Of a stretch of 64,000 nt of DNA, positions 44,307-52,858 are shown one piece after another (the first letter of the stretch is position 1; every line of letters begins with the position of its first letter). Made by a program: the position numbers and the translations under genes. The notes under the pieces were generated by a model. It was not told the origin of the DNA and did not search any database. It saw nothing but the letters and a program-made list of their open reading frames with translations. The stretch comes from Deinobacterium chartae (GTDB lineage: Bacteria > Deinococcota > Deinococci > Deinococcales > Deinococcaceae). Location: positions 62,001 through 126,000 of the forward strand of contig NZ_JACHHG010000006.1 of assembly GCF_014202645.1 (NCBI RefSeq), in the 5' to 3' direction.

Positions 44307-44984
44307 ATGATGACCGACCTCCTGAGCCAGCTCCCCGATGACGCCCGGGGCGCACTGACCGCGTCGCTGCGCACCCAGCGCTTCGAACGCGGCAGCATCA
44401 TCTACCACACCGAAGACCCGGCTCAGACCATCTACTTTCTGCGCCGGGGCCGCGTCCGACTGTACCGCATCGGGTCGAGTGCCCGCGAGGTCACCATCGC
44501 CGTTCATGAACCGGAGGAGATCTTTGGTGAGATCGCCCTCGAGTCGGGCGTGGACTACGGCATGTACGCCGAAGCCCTGGAGGACTGCGAGGTACAGATG
44601 CTCGGTGCCGAGACGCTGCGCAAGCTGATGCTGGCCCACCCCGCCCTGAACGTGATGCTCTCGGCCCAGCTGGCACGCCAGGGGCAGACCGTCCAGACCC
44701 GGCTGACCCACCTGGTGTTCCTCGAGGTCTCGCAGCGGCTGGCTTTGACCCTGCTGCGGCTGGCCGACCAGGACTCGGAGGTCGCCGAGGGCGGCAAACG
44801 GCGCCTGCGCGGACGCATCTCGCACCAGGACCTCGCGCACCTGGTCGGCTCGACCCGCGAGACCATCACCAAGCTGCTGGGCGAGTTCAAGGACCGCGGC
44901 TACCTCGACTTGGGGTACCGCCGCATCGTGCTGCTCGACGAGGACGGCCTGCAAGAGGCCGCCCTGACCCGATCGGGCGCGTGA
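44307..44984 (+). CDS. Crp/Fnr family transcriptional regulator
   Basis: A regulator of 225 residues: a cyclic-nucleotide-binding beta-roll (20-130; IIYHTEDPAQTIYFLRRGRVRLY, GEIALESG), a dimer helix, and a C-terminal HTH_Crp with recognition helix ISHQDLAHLVGSTRETITKLL (about 170-190). Key cAMP contacts are not fully conserved (GEIALES replaces GELALI...RxA), and there is no Fnr cysteine cluster, so the ligand is uncertain. Deinococcus has Crp-type stress regulators such as DdrI. It is coupled to bshC by a GTGA overlap, suggesting redox or stress control of bacillithiol. Confidence 0.9.
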   Translation: MMTDLLSQLPDDARGALTASLRTQRFERGSIIYHTEDPAQTIYFLRRGRVRLYRIGSSAREVTIAVHEPEEIFGEIALESGVDYGMYAEALEDCEVQMLGAETLRKLMLAHPALNVMLSAQLARQGQTVQTRLTHLVFLEVSQRLALTLLRLADQDSEVAEGGKRRLRGRISHQDLAHLVGSTRETITKLLGEFKDRGYLDLGYRRIVLLDEDGLQEAALTRSGA

Positions 44985-46543
44985 GCGCGCCGCAGGTCGC
45001 GCGCAGCATCGCCGCCGCCTACCGCAGCGGCGAACTGCGCAGCTTCTACCGACTCGAACCGGGCGACCTCGAGGGCGCCTTACAGACCCCCAGCGCCGTG
45101 AACCGCGCGCGGCTCGCCGAGGCGCTGCGCGCCTACCACCGCGACCTGGGCACGCTGGACGCCGCTCTCGAGGAACGCCTGACCCGCCTGGCACACCCCG
45201 AGTCGCGGGTGGTCGTGACCGGCCAGCAGGCCGGGCTGCTGCTGGGACCGGCCTTCTCGGTTCACAAGGCTGCAGACGCCGCGCTGCTGGCCCGCCAGCT
45301 CGACCGTGAGGATCGTCCGGTACTGCCGATCTTCTGGGTGGCCAGCCAGGACCACGACGCCGCCGAGGTGGCCGAAGCCAGCCTGCTCGACCTCGAGGAG
45401 CAGCTGCTGCACCTGACCCTGCCGCTGCCCAGCGGCCGCCCGGTGGGGCGCATCGCCCTCGAGGACGGCTGGGTGCGCCAGACCCTCGAGCTGATCGAGG
45501 CTTTTGCCGCTCCCGAGGAGCACAAACACCCGGTGCGCGAGCTGATCCGCTGGGCCGCCGAGGGGGCCCGCAGCTACGCGGACTGGTTTGCGCGCATGGC
45601 CCAGCGGCTGCTGGCCGACTTCGGCCTGATCGTGTTCGACCCGATGCACCCGGCCCTGGCCGAGCTGTTCGTCCCGGCCCTCGCGCACGAGCTCGAGCAG
45701 CCGTTGGCCGGAGCGCACCGCATCGAGGACGCCGCCGCCGAACTGCTCGCACGCGGCTTCGAGCCGCAGCTGCGCCGCCCCACCGGGGCCACGAACCTGT
45801 TCCTCGAGGGGCCCGACGGGCAGCGCCGCCTGCTGCGCTTCGACGGCGAGAGCTTCTACGCCGAGCGGCGCTACAGCCGCGAGGAACTGCGGCGCATCCT
45901 GGAACTCGATCCCTCCAAGCTCACCCCGGCGGCGGGTCTGCGCCCGATCCTGCAAGACGCGGTCTTGCCCACCGCCGTGTTCGTGGTGGGGCCGGGCGAG
46001 CTGGCCTACGCCACCCAGCTGGGGCAACTCTACGGCCTGCACGGCCTGCAGCAGCCGCTGCTGTGGCCGCGCCTGACCGTGACCTGGCTTGAACCGCCGG
46101 TCGCGCGCATCCTGCGACATTACGGCCTCGAGGCCGCCACGTTCCAGGCCGACCCGCAAGCGGCGCTCGAGCGCGCGGCGATGGGCCGCAGCGGCGCTTC
46201 GGAAAACTTCCGCGAGCACCTGCTCGAACTCGAGCTGCTGTTCGAGCGGCTGGCGCAGAGCGTGACCCCGCTGGACCCGACGCTCGAGGGAGCCGTGCAC
46301 CGCTCGAGGGTGCGCGTGCTCGGGCACATCGCCCGCCTGGAACGCAAGGTGGCCGCCGCCCTGGTGCGGCGCGAGGAGCAGACCGAGGGCCAGTTCGCGC
46401 GCCTGCGGCTGCACCTGCTGCCGCACGGCGTGCCGCAGGAGCGCGAGCTGTCGTTCCTGACCTTCTTGCTCAAGCACGGCCGAGCCCCGCTCGACGCACT
46501 GCGCTCGCTGGCACCGGGAAGCCGGGTAACGCTGGAGCTGTAA
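44981..46543 (+). CDS. bshC: Bacillithiol biosynthesis cysteine-adding enzyme BshC
   Basis: The 520-residue protein has the BshC core VVVTGQQAGLLLGPAFSV, then HKAADAALLARQLD and PIFWVASQDHDAAEV, and a long C-terminal coiled-coil (VRVLGHIARLERKVAAALVRREE). BshC joins cysteine to GlcN-malate, the last step of bacillithiol synthesis. The other genes, bshA and bshB, are not clearly in this window, although a PIG-L protein at 5095 is a distant BshB candidate. The GTG start overlaps the Crp stop. Confidence 0.92.
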   Translation: MSAPQVARSIAAAYRSGELRSFYRLEPGDLEGALQTPSAVNRARLAEALRAYHRDLGTLDAALEERLTRLAHPESRVVVTGQQAGLLLGPAFSVHKAADAALLARQLDREDRPVLPIFWVASQDHDAAEVAEASLLDLEEQLLHLTLPLPSGRPVGRIALEDGWVRQTLELIEAFAAPEEHKHPVRELIRWAAEGARSYADWFARMAQRLLADFGLIVFDPMHPALAELFVPALAHELEQPLAGAHRIEDAAAELLARGFEPQLRRPTGATNLFLEGPDGQRRLLRFDGESFYAERRYSREELRRILELDPSKLTPAAGLRPILQDAVLPTAVFVVGPGELAYATQLGQLYGLHGLQQPLLWPRLTVTWLEPPVARILRHYGLEAATFQADPQAALERAAMGRSGASENFREHLLELELLFERLAQSVTPLDPTLEGAVHRSRVRVLGHIARLERKVAAALVRREEQTEGQFARLRLHLLPHGVPQERELSFLTFLLKHGRAPLDALRSLAPGSRVTLEL

Positions 46544-46551
46544 GAGGTTTT

Positions 46552-46587
46552 CGGGCACGGGTCGGCTGCCGACCCGTGCCCGGTTTT
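46552..46587 (+). terminator. Rho-independent terminator after bshC
   Basis: A 14-bp stem CGGGCACGGGTCGG with its complement, loop CTG, followed by GTTTT. Confidence 0.85.
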
Positions 46588-46630
46588 GATATAACCGTGA
46601 TAACGCCCGCCTGCGGGCGGCAAGGAGTGC

Positions 46631-48385
46631 ATGCGTCCAGCCCCCACCTTTCGCGTCCTCTCCCGCCTCGAAACGGGGCGGGTCGTGCTGTATAGCGCGC
46701 TGGCCGGAGTGATCACCGGGCTGGCGGGCAGCGGGTTGCGCGTGGCCCTCGAGTACGCCCAGCGCTATCTGCTGGGAACCAGCGGCTACGCTCCGCCGGG
46801 ACTGCCCAGCCTGGGCGGGGTGCTGCAGACCTTCGACGGGGGGTCACGCTGGTGGCTGCTGCTGATCTTGCCGCTGGCGCTGGCGCTGGCCGCGCGCATT
46901 TACCCGGCCCGGCCATGGTCCGACGCGCTGGGCGAGGCCATCGGCCGCTTCCACGGCCGGGGGGAACCGGACGGACGCCTCCTCGAGGAGGCCTACCGGA
47001 CGGCCGCGGGGGTGACGGTGCTGGGCGCGGGCGTACCACTGGGCCGCGACGGCCCCTACACCAGCCTGGGCGTGCTGGCCGGTGAACTCAGCCAGCGTTT
47101 CGGTCGCCTCTCGCCGCAAGACGCGCGCACGGTGCTGATGTCCGGCGTCGCCGCCGGGCTGGGTCTGGCCCTCGGGGCCCCGCTGGCCGCCGCGATCTTC
47201 GTGGTGGAGGTGCTCTACCGCCGCTTCGAGTTCGAGTTCGAGCTGGCGGTCCCGGCCATGCTCGCCTCGGTGAGTGCTTATGCGATCTACAGCGGCCTGT
47301 TCGGTTACGCCCCGCTGTTCGACCTGCCTGCCCTCGAGGCTCCTGCCCCTGCCCTGCTGCCGGCCTTTTTGCTGCTGGGAGCGGTGCAGGCCGGAGCGGC
47401 CACGCTGTTCGTGGAGCTGCTCGCCCGCCTGCGGGAAAACTGGGAGGCGCTGCGCGTGCGGGGCCGCGCGGTACCGCGCGAACTCAGCGCCGCCACAATA
47501 GGCCTGCTGCTGGCCGCTGTCGGGCTGGCCTTCCCCGGCGCCCTGGGCGAGGGGCTGGGCTGGCTACAGCTCACGCTCAGCGGCTTGCTGAGCGTAAACG
47601 AGGTCGGGCAACTGGCCTTCTGGAAACTGATGGCCCTGCTGCTGGTGGCCTCGCTGGGGGCAGCGGGCGGTCTGCTGATTCCCGGGCTGCTGATCGGCGG
47701 TCTGCTCGGCGCCCTGGGCGGCAGCCTGCTGGGCAACCTGTTTCCCGGCCTGCCGATCAGCACGCCCGCCTTCGCGCTGGTCGGGGCGGCGGCCTTCGTG
47801 GCCGCCGCCGCCAAAACACCGCTGTCAGCAGCGCTGCTGGTGGTGGGCTGGGGCGGCGACCCGCTGCTGGTCCCGCTGCTGGTCGCCTGCGTGGCCGCCT
47901 TCGCCATCTCCAGCAACGCCTCGCTGTTTCCCCAGCAGGTGGACCGCCGCAGCGACAGCGGCGCTCACCTCGAGGCCTATCTTACCGAGCGCCTGGGGCC
48001 CGGGACGCGCCCCGAGGACCTCGAGGCCATGCTTCCCCAGCCGGTGGCGCTGCCGCCCGACGAGAACGTCCAGGCGGCCTCTCCCGACCTGCTGGGCATG
48101 CTGGAACAGCGCCCGGTCGAGGTCCTCGACGGCGATACCGAACAGTTGTACCGCCGTCCGCTGCCCAACGGCTGGGTCGGGCAGTTGCTCGGCAGCCTGC
48201 GCTGGAGCGGAGACGCAGCCGTGGTCGCCCTGGTACGCGGCGGTCAGGTGCAGATCCCGCGCGACAGCACGGTGTTCGAGGAGGGCGACGAACTGGTGCT
48301 GATCGCCACCCCCGAGGGCTACACCGACTTCGAGGCGACCTTCGCCCCGCCCACCGCTGAAAGCGACGAAACCGCCGCGAACTGA
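46631..48385 (+). CDS. ClC family chloride channel/antiporter with TrkA-C-like C-terminal domain
   Basis: The protein (584 residues) has the ClC membrane domain (1-440) with the chloride-site motifs GAGVPLGRDGP (132-142) and GAPLAAAIFVVE, and a cytoplasmic C-terminal domain (about 495-575) resembling RCK/TrkA_C (TVFEEGDELVLIAT) rather than CBS pairs. The gating/proton Glu of the usual GREGP motif is Asp 140. The start has AAGGAG. A small GC hairpin and TGATATAAC precede it. Confidence 0.9.
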   Translation: MRPAPTFRVLSRLETGRVVLYSALAGVITGLAGSGLRVALEYAQRYLLGTSGYAPPGLPSLGGVLQTFDGGSRWWLLLILPLALALAARIYPARPWSDALGEAIGRFHGRGEPDGRLLEEAYRTAAGVTVLGAGVPLGRDGPYTSLGVLAGELSQRFGRLSPQDARTVLMSGVAAGLGLALGAPLAAAIFVVEVLYRRFEFEFELAVPAMLASVSAYAIYSGLFGYAPLFDLPALEAPAPALLPAFLLLGAVQAGAATLFVELLARLRENWEALRVRGRAVPRELSAATIGLLLAAVGLAFPGALGEGLGWLQLTLSGLLSVNEVGQLAFWKLMALLLVASLGAAGGLLIPGLLIGGLLGALGGSLLGNLFPGLPISTPAFALVGAAAFVAAAAKTPLSAALLVVGWGGDPLLVPLLVACVAAFAISSNASLFPQQVDRRSDSGAHLEAYLTERLGPGTRPEDLEAMLPQPVALPPDENVQAASPDLLGMLEQRPVEVLDGDTEQLYRRPLPNGWVGQLLGSLRWSGDAAVVALVRGGQVQIPRDSTVFEEGDELVLIATPEGYTDFEATFAPPTAESDETAAN

Positions 48386-48406
48386 GGCGGAAGCGGGTAC
48401 CGTGCG

Positions 48407-48715
48407 CTACGCGTCGCCGCCCGGTGCCTGCCGCGTGTGCGTAACACGCCACGGCTCGTCGTCGAGCACCGTGCATTTCATGCTGCTGCCGCCGCCGCCC
48501 TCTTTTACCTCGTAACCGTCCTCGAGGGCCACGCGGTACTCCTCGCCGTTGTGCACACGCAACACGTCTTCTCCCCCGTTGGCGTGGTCACGGTGGTACT
48601 CCACCCGAATCCCGTTGGGAATACGCGGGTGGTCGCTGAAGGTCACCACCCCGTGCTTGTAGTCCGGGCCGGGGTAATTGCCTTTCGGAAAGTGCAGGGT
48701 GAGGTCATACGGCAT
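48407..48715 (-). CDS. Conserved small protein of unknown function
   Basis: A hydrophilic 102-residue protein (MPYDLTLHFPKGNYPGPDY) rich in Gly, Asp and His, with no signal peptide or membrane segment. It resembles no family that I can name. The start has a perfect anti-16S ribosome-binding site, AAGGAGGTAACC, unusual for this genome, so it may be highly expressed. It is convergent with the ClC gene, 21 bp apart. Confidence 0.65.
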   Translation of the reverse strand: MPYDLTLHFPKGNYPGPDYKHGVVTFSDHPRIPNGIRVEYHRDHANGGEDVLRVHNGEEYRVALEDGYEVKEGGGGSSMKCTVLDDEPWRVTHTRQAPGGDA

Positions 48716-49000
48716 CAGGGTTACCTCCTTCGGGTACCAAAGAACGAGCGGGCTCCCGCGTCCCCCGGAGCGGTCCGTCCGTGCGCCGCCCTGACGGCTT
48801 TACGCGCCGGAGGGCCGGGCGGCCGGGGAACGCCCGCTTGCCCCATTCAACGCCCTTTTGACCTTCCGGTGCATAAAGGTGGGCCAAGGCGGCTGAGGAA
48901 AACGTTCATGGCCGCAAAGGGATAGGGCGAACCGCTGATGCTCCCTGAGCAGCCCTGTGACACCCGGAACCGGGCTCGACCCGTTGACATGCGTGCGGTT
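48716..49000. other. Intergenic region, mostly promoter of the small protein
   Basis: About 285 bp between two minus-strand genes. It includes GC hairpins (for example CCCGGAACCGGG near 48966-48977 and a G-rich stretch at 48820-48835), with no clear gene. A minus-strand promoter for the small protein must lie here, but no good -35/-10 pair stands out. Confidence 0.3.
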
Positions 49001-49774
49001 TCAACCGGTGGCCCGCCGCGCCCGCAGGGCCAACAGCGCCGGTATGTCCGGGTTATCCGGCGCGGCCGAGCGGCCCAGTTGCCTGCGCATCGCGTCCGTG
49101 GGAGCCAGTTCACGCAGCGCCTCGAGGGTCATGCCAGCCGCGAACAGCGCAGCTACGTAATCTTGCAGCGGGCGGTGAAACGAGAGCGTACCTGCGCCGC
49201 CCGCGCGCCGGGCGGGTACGCACAGCGGGCTAAGGTAGCGGTCTACCCGGCGATACGCCAGCTTGCGGCAGGCGTCCCAGCCCCAGCCGCTCTGTCGGGG
49301 CACCCGAAAACACGGATGGGTGAGGACCGCGACCAGACGGCCGCCCGGGCGCAGCACGCCCGCCGCCTCGCTCAGGACCTGCTCGAGGGGGTGCATGTCC
49401 TGCAGGCTGAATACAAAACTGACCGCGTCGAAGGTCGCGTTCTGCCCCACTGCGGCCCGCAGGTGGCGCGCGTCTCCGACCACAAAAGTACCGCTGCGCG
49501 CGTGGTGCTTACGGGCCTGGGCGATCATGCGCGGGCTGGCGTCGAGGCCGGTGTAGTGTACGCCCAGCCGCGCGAGGTGCGGGGCGGGCACTCCGGGGCC
49601 GCAGCCCACATCGAGCAGCCGTTCGCCCGGTTGCGGCTCGAGCAGGGCCAGCAGGGCGGGAAGGGCCAGGTGGCGGTGGTAGAGGTGGCCGCGGCGGCCG
49701 ACCATGCCGAGGTACCAGTCGGAGGACTCCCAGGCGGTGGTGACAGCGCGGCGGGAAGAGCGGGAAGAAGGCAT
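49001..49774 (-). CDS. Class I SAM-dependent methyltransferase
   Basis: The 257-residue methyltransferase has the SAM motif LLDVGCGPGVPAPHLA (near 56), the acidic residue in YTGLDASPRM and VLRPGGRLVAVLTHPCF. It resembles small-molecule (UbiE/COQ5-like) methyltransferases; the partner is unknown. The ATG is preceded by CAGGAGCACC. It stands next to the remnant region. Confidence 0.85.
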   Translation of the reverse strand: MPSSRSSRRAVTTAWESSDWYLGMVGRRGHLYHRHLALPALLALLEPQPGERLLDVGCGPGVPAPHLARLGVHYTGLDASPRMIAQARKHHARSGTFVVGDARHLRAAVGQNATFDAVSFVFSLQDMHPLEQVLSEAAGVLRPGGRLVAVLTHPCFRVPRQSGWGWDACRKLAYRRVDRYLSPLCVPARRAGGAGTLSFHRPLQDYVAALFAAGMTLEALRELAPTDAMRRQLGRSAAPDNPDIPALLALRARRATG

Positions 49775-49979
49775 GCGGTGCTCCTGAAGCGGTGAATCAA
49801 GGGCGACAACGGCGCGCCGGGACGCGGGCAGCAGCGTGCCGGGCGTCTGCGGGGCTGCGGACGTCCTCTCAGCGCAAGCGCGCCGAGGGCGTCATCCGGT
49901 TGTCGATGTTCTTTATCATCGTCACAGGTCACCGTGGAGTTGCCGTGAGGCTCCGTCACCTTACCTCGAGGTGAGCCTG

Positions 49980-50153
49980 ATGCGCACCCGCACGATGACC
50001 TAGGAGGTGTTCCCGACGGGCCCCTTCTGGCCGTTCCTTGGCGCCCTCGAGGCCATCCCTGGATGGGGCGTGACGTGGGATCAAGCGCTCTACGACGAGC
50101 CGGAAACCGGACCGTACCGGGGCTACATTCACGCAGGCACCAACTCGTGGCAA
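49980..50153 (+). pseudogene. Interrupted ORF remnant (stop after 7 codons)
   Basis: ATG at 49980 with GAGGTGA upstream encodes MRTRTMT, then TAG at 50001. The same frame continues as EVFPTGPFWPFLGALEAIPG, then WGVTWDQALYDEPETG and YRGYIHAGTNSWQ, which reads like protein. The upstream palindrome and the later WDQALYDEPETGPYR segment recall MerR/GyrI-type regulators, but this is speculation. Probably a decayed gene. Confidence 0.35.
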
Positions 50154-50371
50154 AGCTCAGCAACGCGCGGCCCGTCGCGTTCGTGCTTCACACAGCCCCA
50201 CCCCTTGTTCACGCGCTTCTCGTCCGAGAGCACGTTAAGGTTGTGCGCGTGGCCGATCTTGCCCAGCCCACGCTGGAGGCCACGCGCTTTCTTCAGCGTG
50301 CCCTCCAACAGAAGCGAAACTGGCGTGCTCAAGATCCCGACCGGCTCGGACACGGTCTGCACGAGCCGATG

Positions 50372-50411
50372 GCCGTCTGCCGAAGCGTAGCCCTTGGCCG
50401 TCTGAGTCAGC
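50372..50411. repeat. 40-bp direct repeat, copy 1 (in the remnant region)
   Basis: This 40-bp segment (beginning GCCGTCTGCCGAAGCGTAGC) is identical to 50591-50630, 219 bp away. In the minus strand it reads LTQTAKGYASADG, a piece of the secreted protein, which shows that part of that gene was duplicated into this region. Confidence 0.85.
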
Positions 50412-50530
50412 CAGCACGTCCTGACCGTCAAGAAAACGGCCCTCGCCCGTGCGCTGGGCGTGGACCGCGATACGCTCTGTGAGGCGTTGAATGCCCATGG
50501 AGTCCATGTGCTCTCGGAAACAAAGGCCCG
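50404..50530 (+). pseudogene. HTH-like protein fragment without start
   Basis: After the TGA at 50403-50405 the plus frame reads HVLTVKKTALARALGVDRDT, then LCEALNAHGVHVLSETKARW. This resembles a helix-turn-helix (ALARALGVDRDTLCEAL) of a phage- or IS-type regulator. It has no start codon and runs into the antisense of the next gene, so it is a remnant. Confidence 0.35.
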
Positions 50531-50545
50531 ATGGCCTCCTCCCTG

Positions 50546-51202
50546 TCACTTCAGTGTCCAGCCTTTACCCGCCTGTTCCAGCTGCACCTTGCCGTCTGCC
50601 GAAGCGTAGCCCTTGGCCGTCTGAGTCAGCATCACGCCGCTCTCGTAGCCCAGACCGAACAGCTCAGCCGTTTTCTTGTCGGCGCTGAGCAGCACAAACA
50701 CGCCCAGGGTGGGATTTTTGGGGTCGGTCAGGCGAATGTCGGCCACATTAAAGACCTGCACGCACTCGCCCCGCAGGGCCGACCAGGTGGTTCCAGCAGA
50801 TGGCCGGCAGCCGTGTTCGTCCTGCCCCCCACCGATCGGTGTTTCTTTCGGGTTCAGGCTCCAGGTCTGGCCGTTCCTGACCAAGTGGGTCAGCCCGTCA
50901 GCAGACACGTACTCCGCCCCGACACGGTGCAGCACGCTCTGGCGGCCCACCAGTTCGGCTTGCTTGCCGTCTTGGGAAAACAAGACATAGACGGCCAGTT
51001 GCGGGTTGCGGGGGTCGGTCAGGCGCACATCGGCGACGTTCCAGGGCTGCACGCAGGCTTTTTTCAACACGGACCACGACTGCCCGGCCGCGCTCAGGCA
51101 ACCGTGTGCGTCGCGTTGACCGCCGATAACGGGGAGTTGGCTGCCCTCAGCGAGCGCGGCAGAGGCGGAAAGCAACATCAGGGTCATCAGCAGGTTCTTC
51201 AT
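50546..51202 (-). CDS. Secreted protein with two tandem ~90-residue repeats
   Basis: The 218-residue protein has a signal peptide (MKNLLMTLMLLSASAALA, cut after ALA/E) and two copies of one domain. Copy 1 (about 26-115) has GGQRDAHGCLSAAGQSWS, VNVADVRLTDPRNPQLAVYV; copy 2 (about 118-215) has GGQDEHGCRPSAGTTWSAL and NVADIRLTDPKNPTLGVFVL. Each copy holds two Cys (GC and EC/AC) that may pair by disulfide. The motif DxxGC..SAG..W is shared with small secreted bacterial proteins of unknown role. AAGGAG precedes the ATG. Confidence 0.8.
   Translation of the reverse strand: MKNLLMTLMLLSASAALAEGSQLPVIGGQRDAHGCLSAAGQSWSVLKKACVQPWNVADVRLTDPRNPQLAVYVLFSQDGKQAELVGRQSVLHRVGAEYVSADGLTHLVRNGQTWSLNPKETPIGGGQDEHGCRPSAGTTWSALRGECVQVFNVADIRLTDPKNPTLGVFVLLSADKKTAELFGLGYESGVMLTQTAKGYASADGKVQLEQAGKGWTLK
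50591..50630. repeat. 40-bp direct repeat, copy 2 (inside the secreted protein gene)
   Basis: Identical to 50372-50411. It encodes LTQTAKGYASADG near the C-terminus of the secreted protein. Confidence 0.85.
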
Positions 51203-51321
51203 GGCGTCTCCTTCGGGGCGCACTTTGCCCCGAGTCTCAGGCAGCATCTCAAGCAAATTACTCAAAATGCATGATACTTTTTTAGGTTAGCCCACCGAGG
51301 AGCGGTTTGAAGTCGCCCCAC

Positions 51322-51349
51322 TGCCGCAGGCGCGGTCGCGCCTGCGGCA
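51322..51349. other. 13-bp GC hairpin upstream of the secreted protein
   Basis: TGCCGCAGGCGCG pairs with CGCGCCTGCGGCA (2-nt loop). On the minus strand it lies between the acyl-CoA dehydrogenase terminator and the secreted protein promoter. No T-tract, so a terminator role is uncertain. Confidence 0.45.
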
Positions 51350-51492
51350 AAAGTCGCTTTACCACGGCAGGATTGCTGCGCGAGGTGGGCAAGCGCCGGG
51401 AAGAGCCGGGCCGCCCAGTCAGACTCTTGGCCGCGCCCCGGCAGGAGTGATCGGCCTTTTCAGAGCAGGGCGCTGCGGGAAAAGACGCAAAA

Positions 51493-51512
51493 GCGCCCCC
51501 TCGAGGGGGCGC
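51493..51512 (-). terminator. Terminator after acyl-CoA dehydrogenase
   Basis: GCGCCCCC/GGGGGCGC with a TCGA loop; on the minus strand it is followed by TTTTGCGTC. Confidence 0.75.
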
Positions 51513-51527
51513 CGGGGACCAAAGGGG

Positions 51528-52721
51528 TCAGCCGAGGGCCGGGGTGGCCTGCGGTTCGGCGTAGCGGGCGATGATGGCGCGCGAGATGATCATGCGCTGC
51601 ACCTCGGAGGTGCCCTCGCCGATGCGGGTAAGGCGGTTGTCGCGCCAGTAGCGTTCCACCGGGTACTCCTTGATGTAGCCGTAACCGCCCAGCACCTGGA
51701 TGGCCTCGTCGCAGGCCCTCGAGGCGGCCTCGGAAGCAAACAGCTTGCCCTGCGCGGCGGCGGTCACGAAATTGCGTCCGGCGTCCTTGAGCGCGGCGGC
51801 GCGGCGGATCAGTAAGCGGGCGGCCTCGAGTTCGGTTTCCATGTCGGCGAGCTTGAAGCCGATACCCTGGTTCTGGGCGATGGGCTTGCCGAACTGCTCG
51901 CGCTCCACCGCGTAGCGGGCGGCGGCCTCGAAGGCTGCGCGTCCCAGGCCGACCGCCATGGCACCGATTCCGATGCGTCCACCGTCGAGAACCCGCATCA
52001 CGTCCTTGAAACCCTCGGCGCGGGTGCCGAGCAGGGCGTCCGGCGGCAGGCGCATGTCCTCGAAGATGAGCTGGGCGGTATCCGAAGAGCGCAGGCCCAG
52101 CTTGTCCTCCTTGCGCCCGATCGAGAAGCCTTCGACCTCGTCGCGGTTGAACACGAAAGCCGAGATCCCGTCGTTCTTGCCTTTTCCGGGGCGCGGCGAG
52201 TCGGTGCGCGCCAAGATGACGTAGGTGCCGCCCACCGAACCCTGGGTGATGAAGTTCTTGGCGCCGTTGAGCACCCACGAGCCGTCGGGCTGCTCAACGG
52301 CGCGGGTGGCGAGGCCGCCCGAATCCGATCCGGATCCCGGCTCGGTAAGGCCCCAGGCCCCGAGCTTGCGTGCGGCGGCGAGGTCGGGTAAGAACTTGCG
52401 CTTCTGGGCTTCGCTGCCGGCCAGCAGGATGTGGCCCTGACACAGCGAGTTGTGGCTGGCCACCGTGAGGCACAGGCTGCCGTCTACGGCCGCGATCTCC
52501 TCGATCAGCAGGGCGAAGGTGGTGGTGTCCAGACCGCTACCGCCGTACTCCTCGGGAGTCTGGGCGCCCATCACGCCCATCTCGCCAAGCTCACGCACGA
52601 TCTCGAAAGGGAATTCTCCGGTCTGGTCTCGCTCGGCGGCCCCGGGGGCCACCTTGTCTTTGAGAAAACTGCGCAGTGCACCGATCAGGGCGCGCTGGTC
52701 GGGAGTGGGATCAAGCCACAT
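51528..52721 (-). CDS. Acyl-CoA dehydrogenase
   Basis: The 397-residue flavoprotein has a helical N-domain, the FAD-contact segment [17 protein letters not shown] near 130-146, and the C-terminal signature [19 protein letters not shown] with the catalytic base Glu about 352. It is a short/medium-chain or isovaleryl/2-methylacyl-type dehydrogenase; electrons go to ETF. The start ATG ([12 protein letters not shown]) has GGAGGTATACGC upstream. The upstream promoter shows a small palindrome around AACGTT. Substrate range cannot be fixed. Confidence 0.93.
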   Translation of the reverse strand: MWLDPTPDQRALIGALRSFLKDKVAPGAAERDQTGEFPFEIVRELGEMGVMGAQTPEEYGGSGLDTTTFALLIEEIAAVDGSLCLTVASHNSLCQGHILLAGSEAQKRKFLPDLAAARKLGAWGLTEPGSGSDSGGLATRAVEQPDGSWVLNGAKNFITQGSVGGTYVILARTDSPRPGKGKNDGISAFVFNRDEVEGFSIGRKEDKLGLRSSDTAQLIFEDMRLPPDALLGTRAEGFKDVMRVLDGGRIGIGAMAVGLGRAAFEAAARYAVEREQFGKPIAQNQGIGFKLADMETELEAARLLIRRAAALKDAGRNFVTAAAQGKLFASEAASRACDEAIQVLGGYGYIKEYPVERYWRDNRLTRIGEGTSEVQRMIISRAIIARYAEPQATPALG

Positions 52722-52846
52722 GCGTATACCTCCATCCGAATTCAACCTAACGTTTGTACGTGTAGCATACACCATCCTCCGGCCTGCATCAGCGCGCTGC
52801 GGCAACCCGCCCCGAGGCCGCCTGATCCGCCGGGGGCTGCACGCTA

Positions 52847-52852
52847 TACACT
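52847..52852 (+). promoter_or_regulatory. -10 box TACACT, leaderless
   Basis: TACACT ends six bases before the ATG at 52859; no RBS is seen. Confidence 0.5.
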
Positions 52853-52858
52853 GCATGC

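Larger units (their letters stand above)
49775..50545. other. Non-coding patchwork of gene remnants
   Basis: This 770-bp stretch has no complete gene. It contains an interrupted plus-strand ORF (49980-50153), a 40-bp copy of part of the neighbouring secreted-protein gene (50372-50411), and a plus-strand HTH-like fragment (50404-50530: TALARALGVDRDTLCEALNA). A palindrome ACCTCGAGGT at about 49962-49971 and a strong SD (GAGGTGA) precede the interrupted ORF. The mixture looks like decayed or rearranged accessory DNA. Confidence 0.5.
51203..51527. other. Intergenic region with two hairpins
   Basis: About 325 bp between two minus-strand genes. The secreted-protein promoter region near 51270-51295 is AT-rich (AAATGCATGATACTTTTTTAGG on the plus strand). 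The two hairpins at 51322-51349 and 51493-51512 are listed separately. No gene is seen. Confidence 0.35.

Noticed and set aside
50129-50431. A 100-codon minus-strand ORF in the remnant region
   Set aside because: Only the repeat-derived stretch LTQTAKGYASADG resembles protein; the rest has no likely RBS or family, so it is treated as a remnant.
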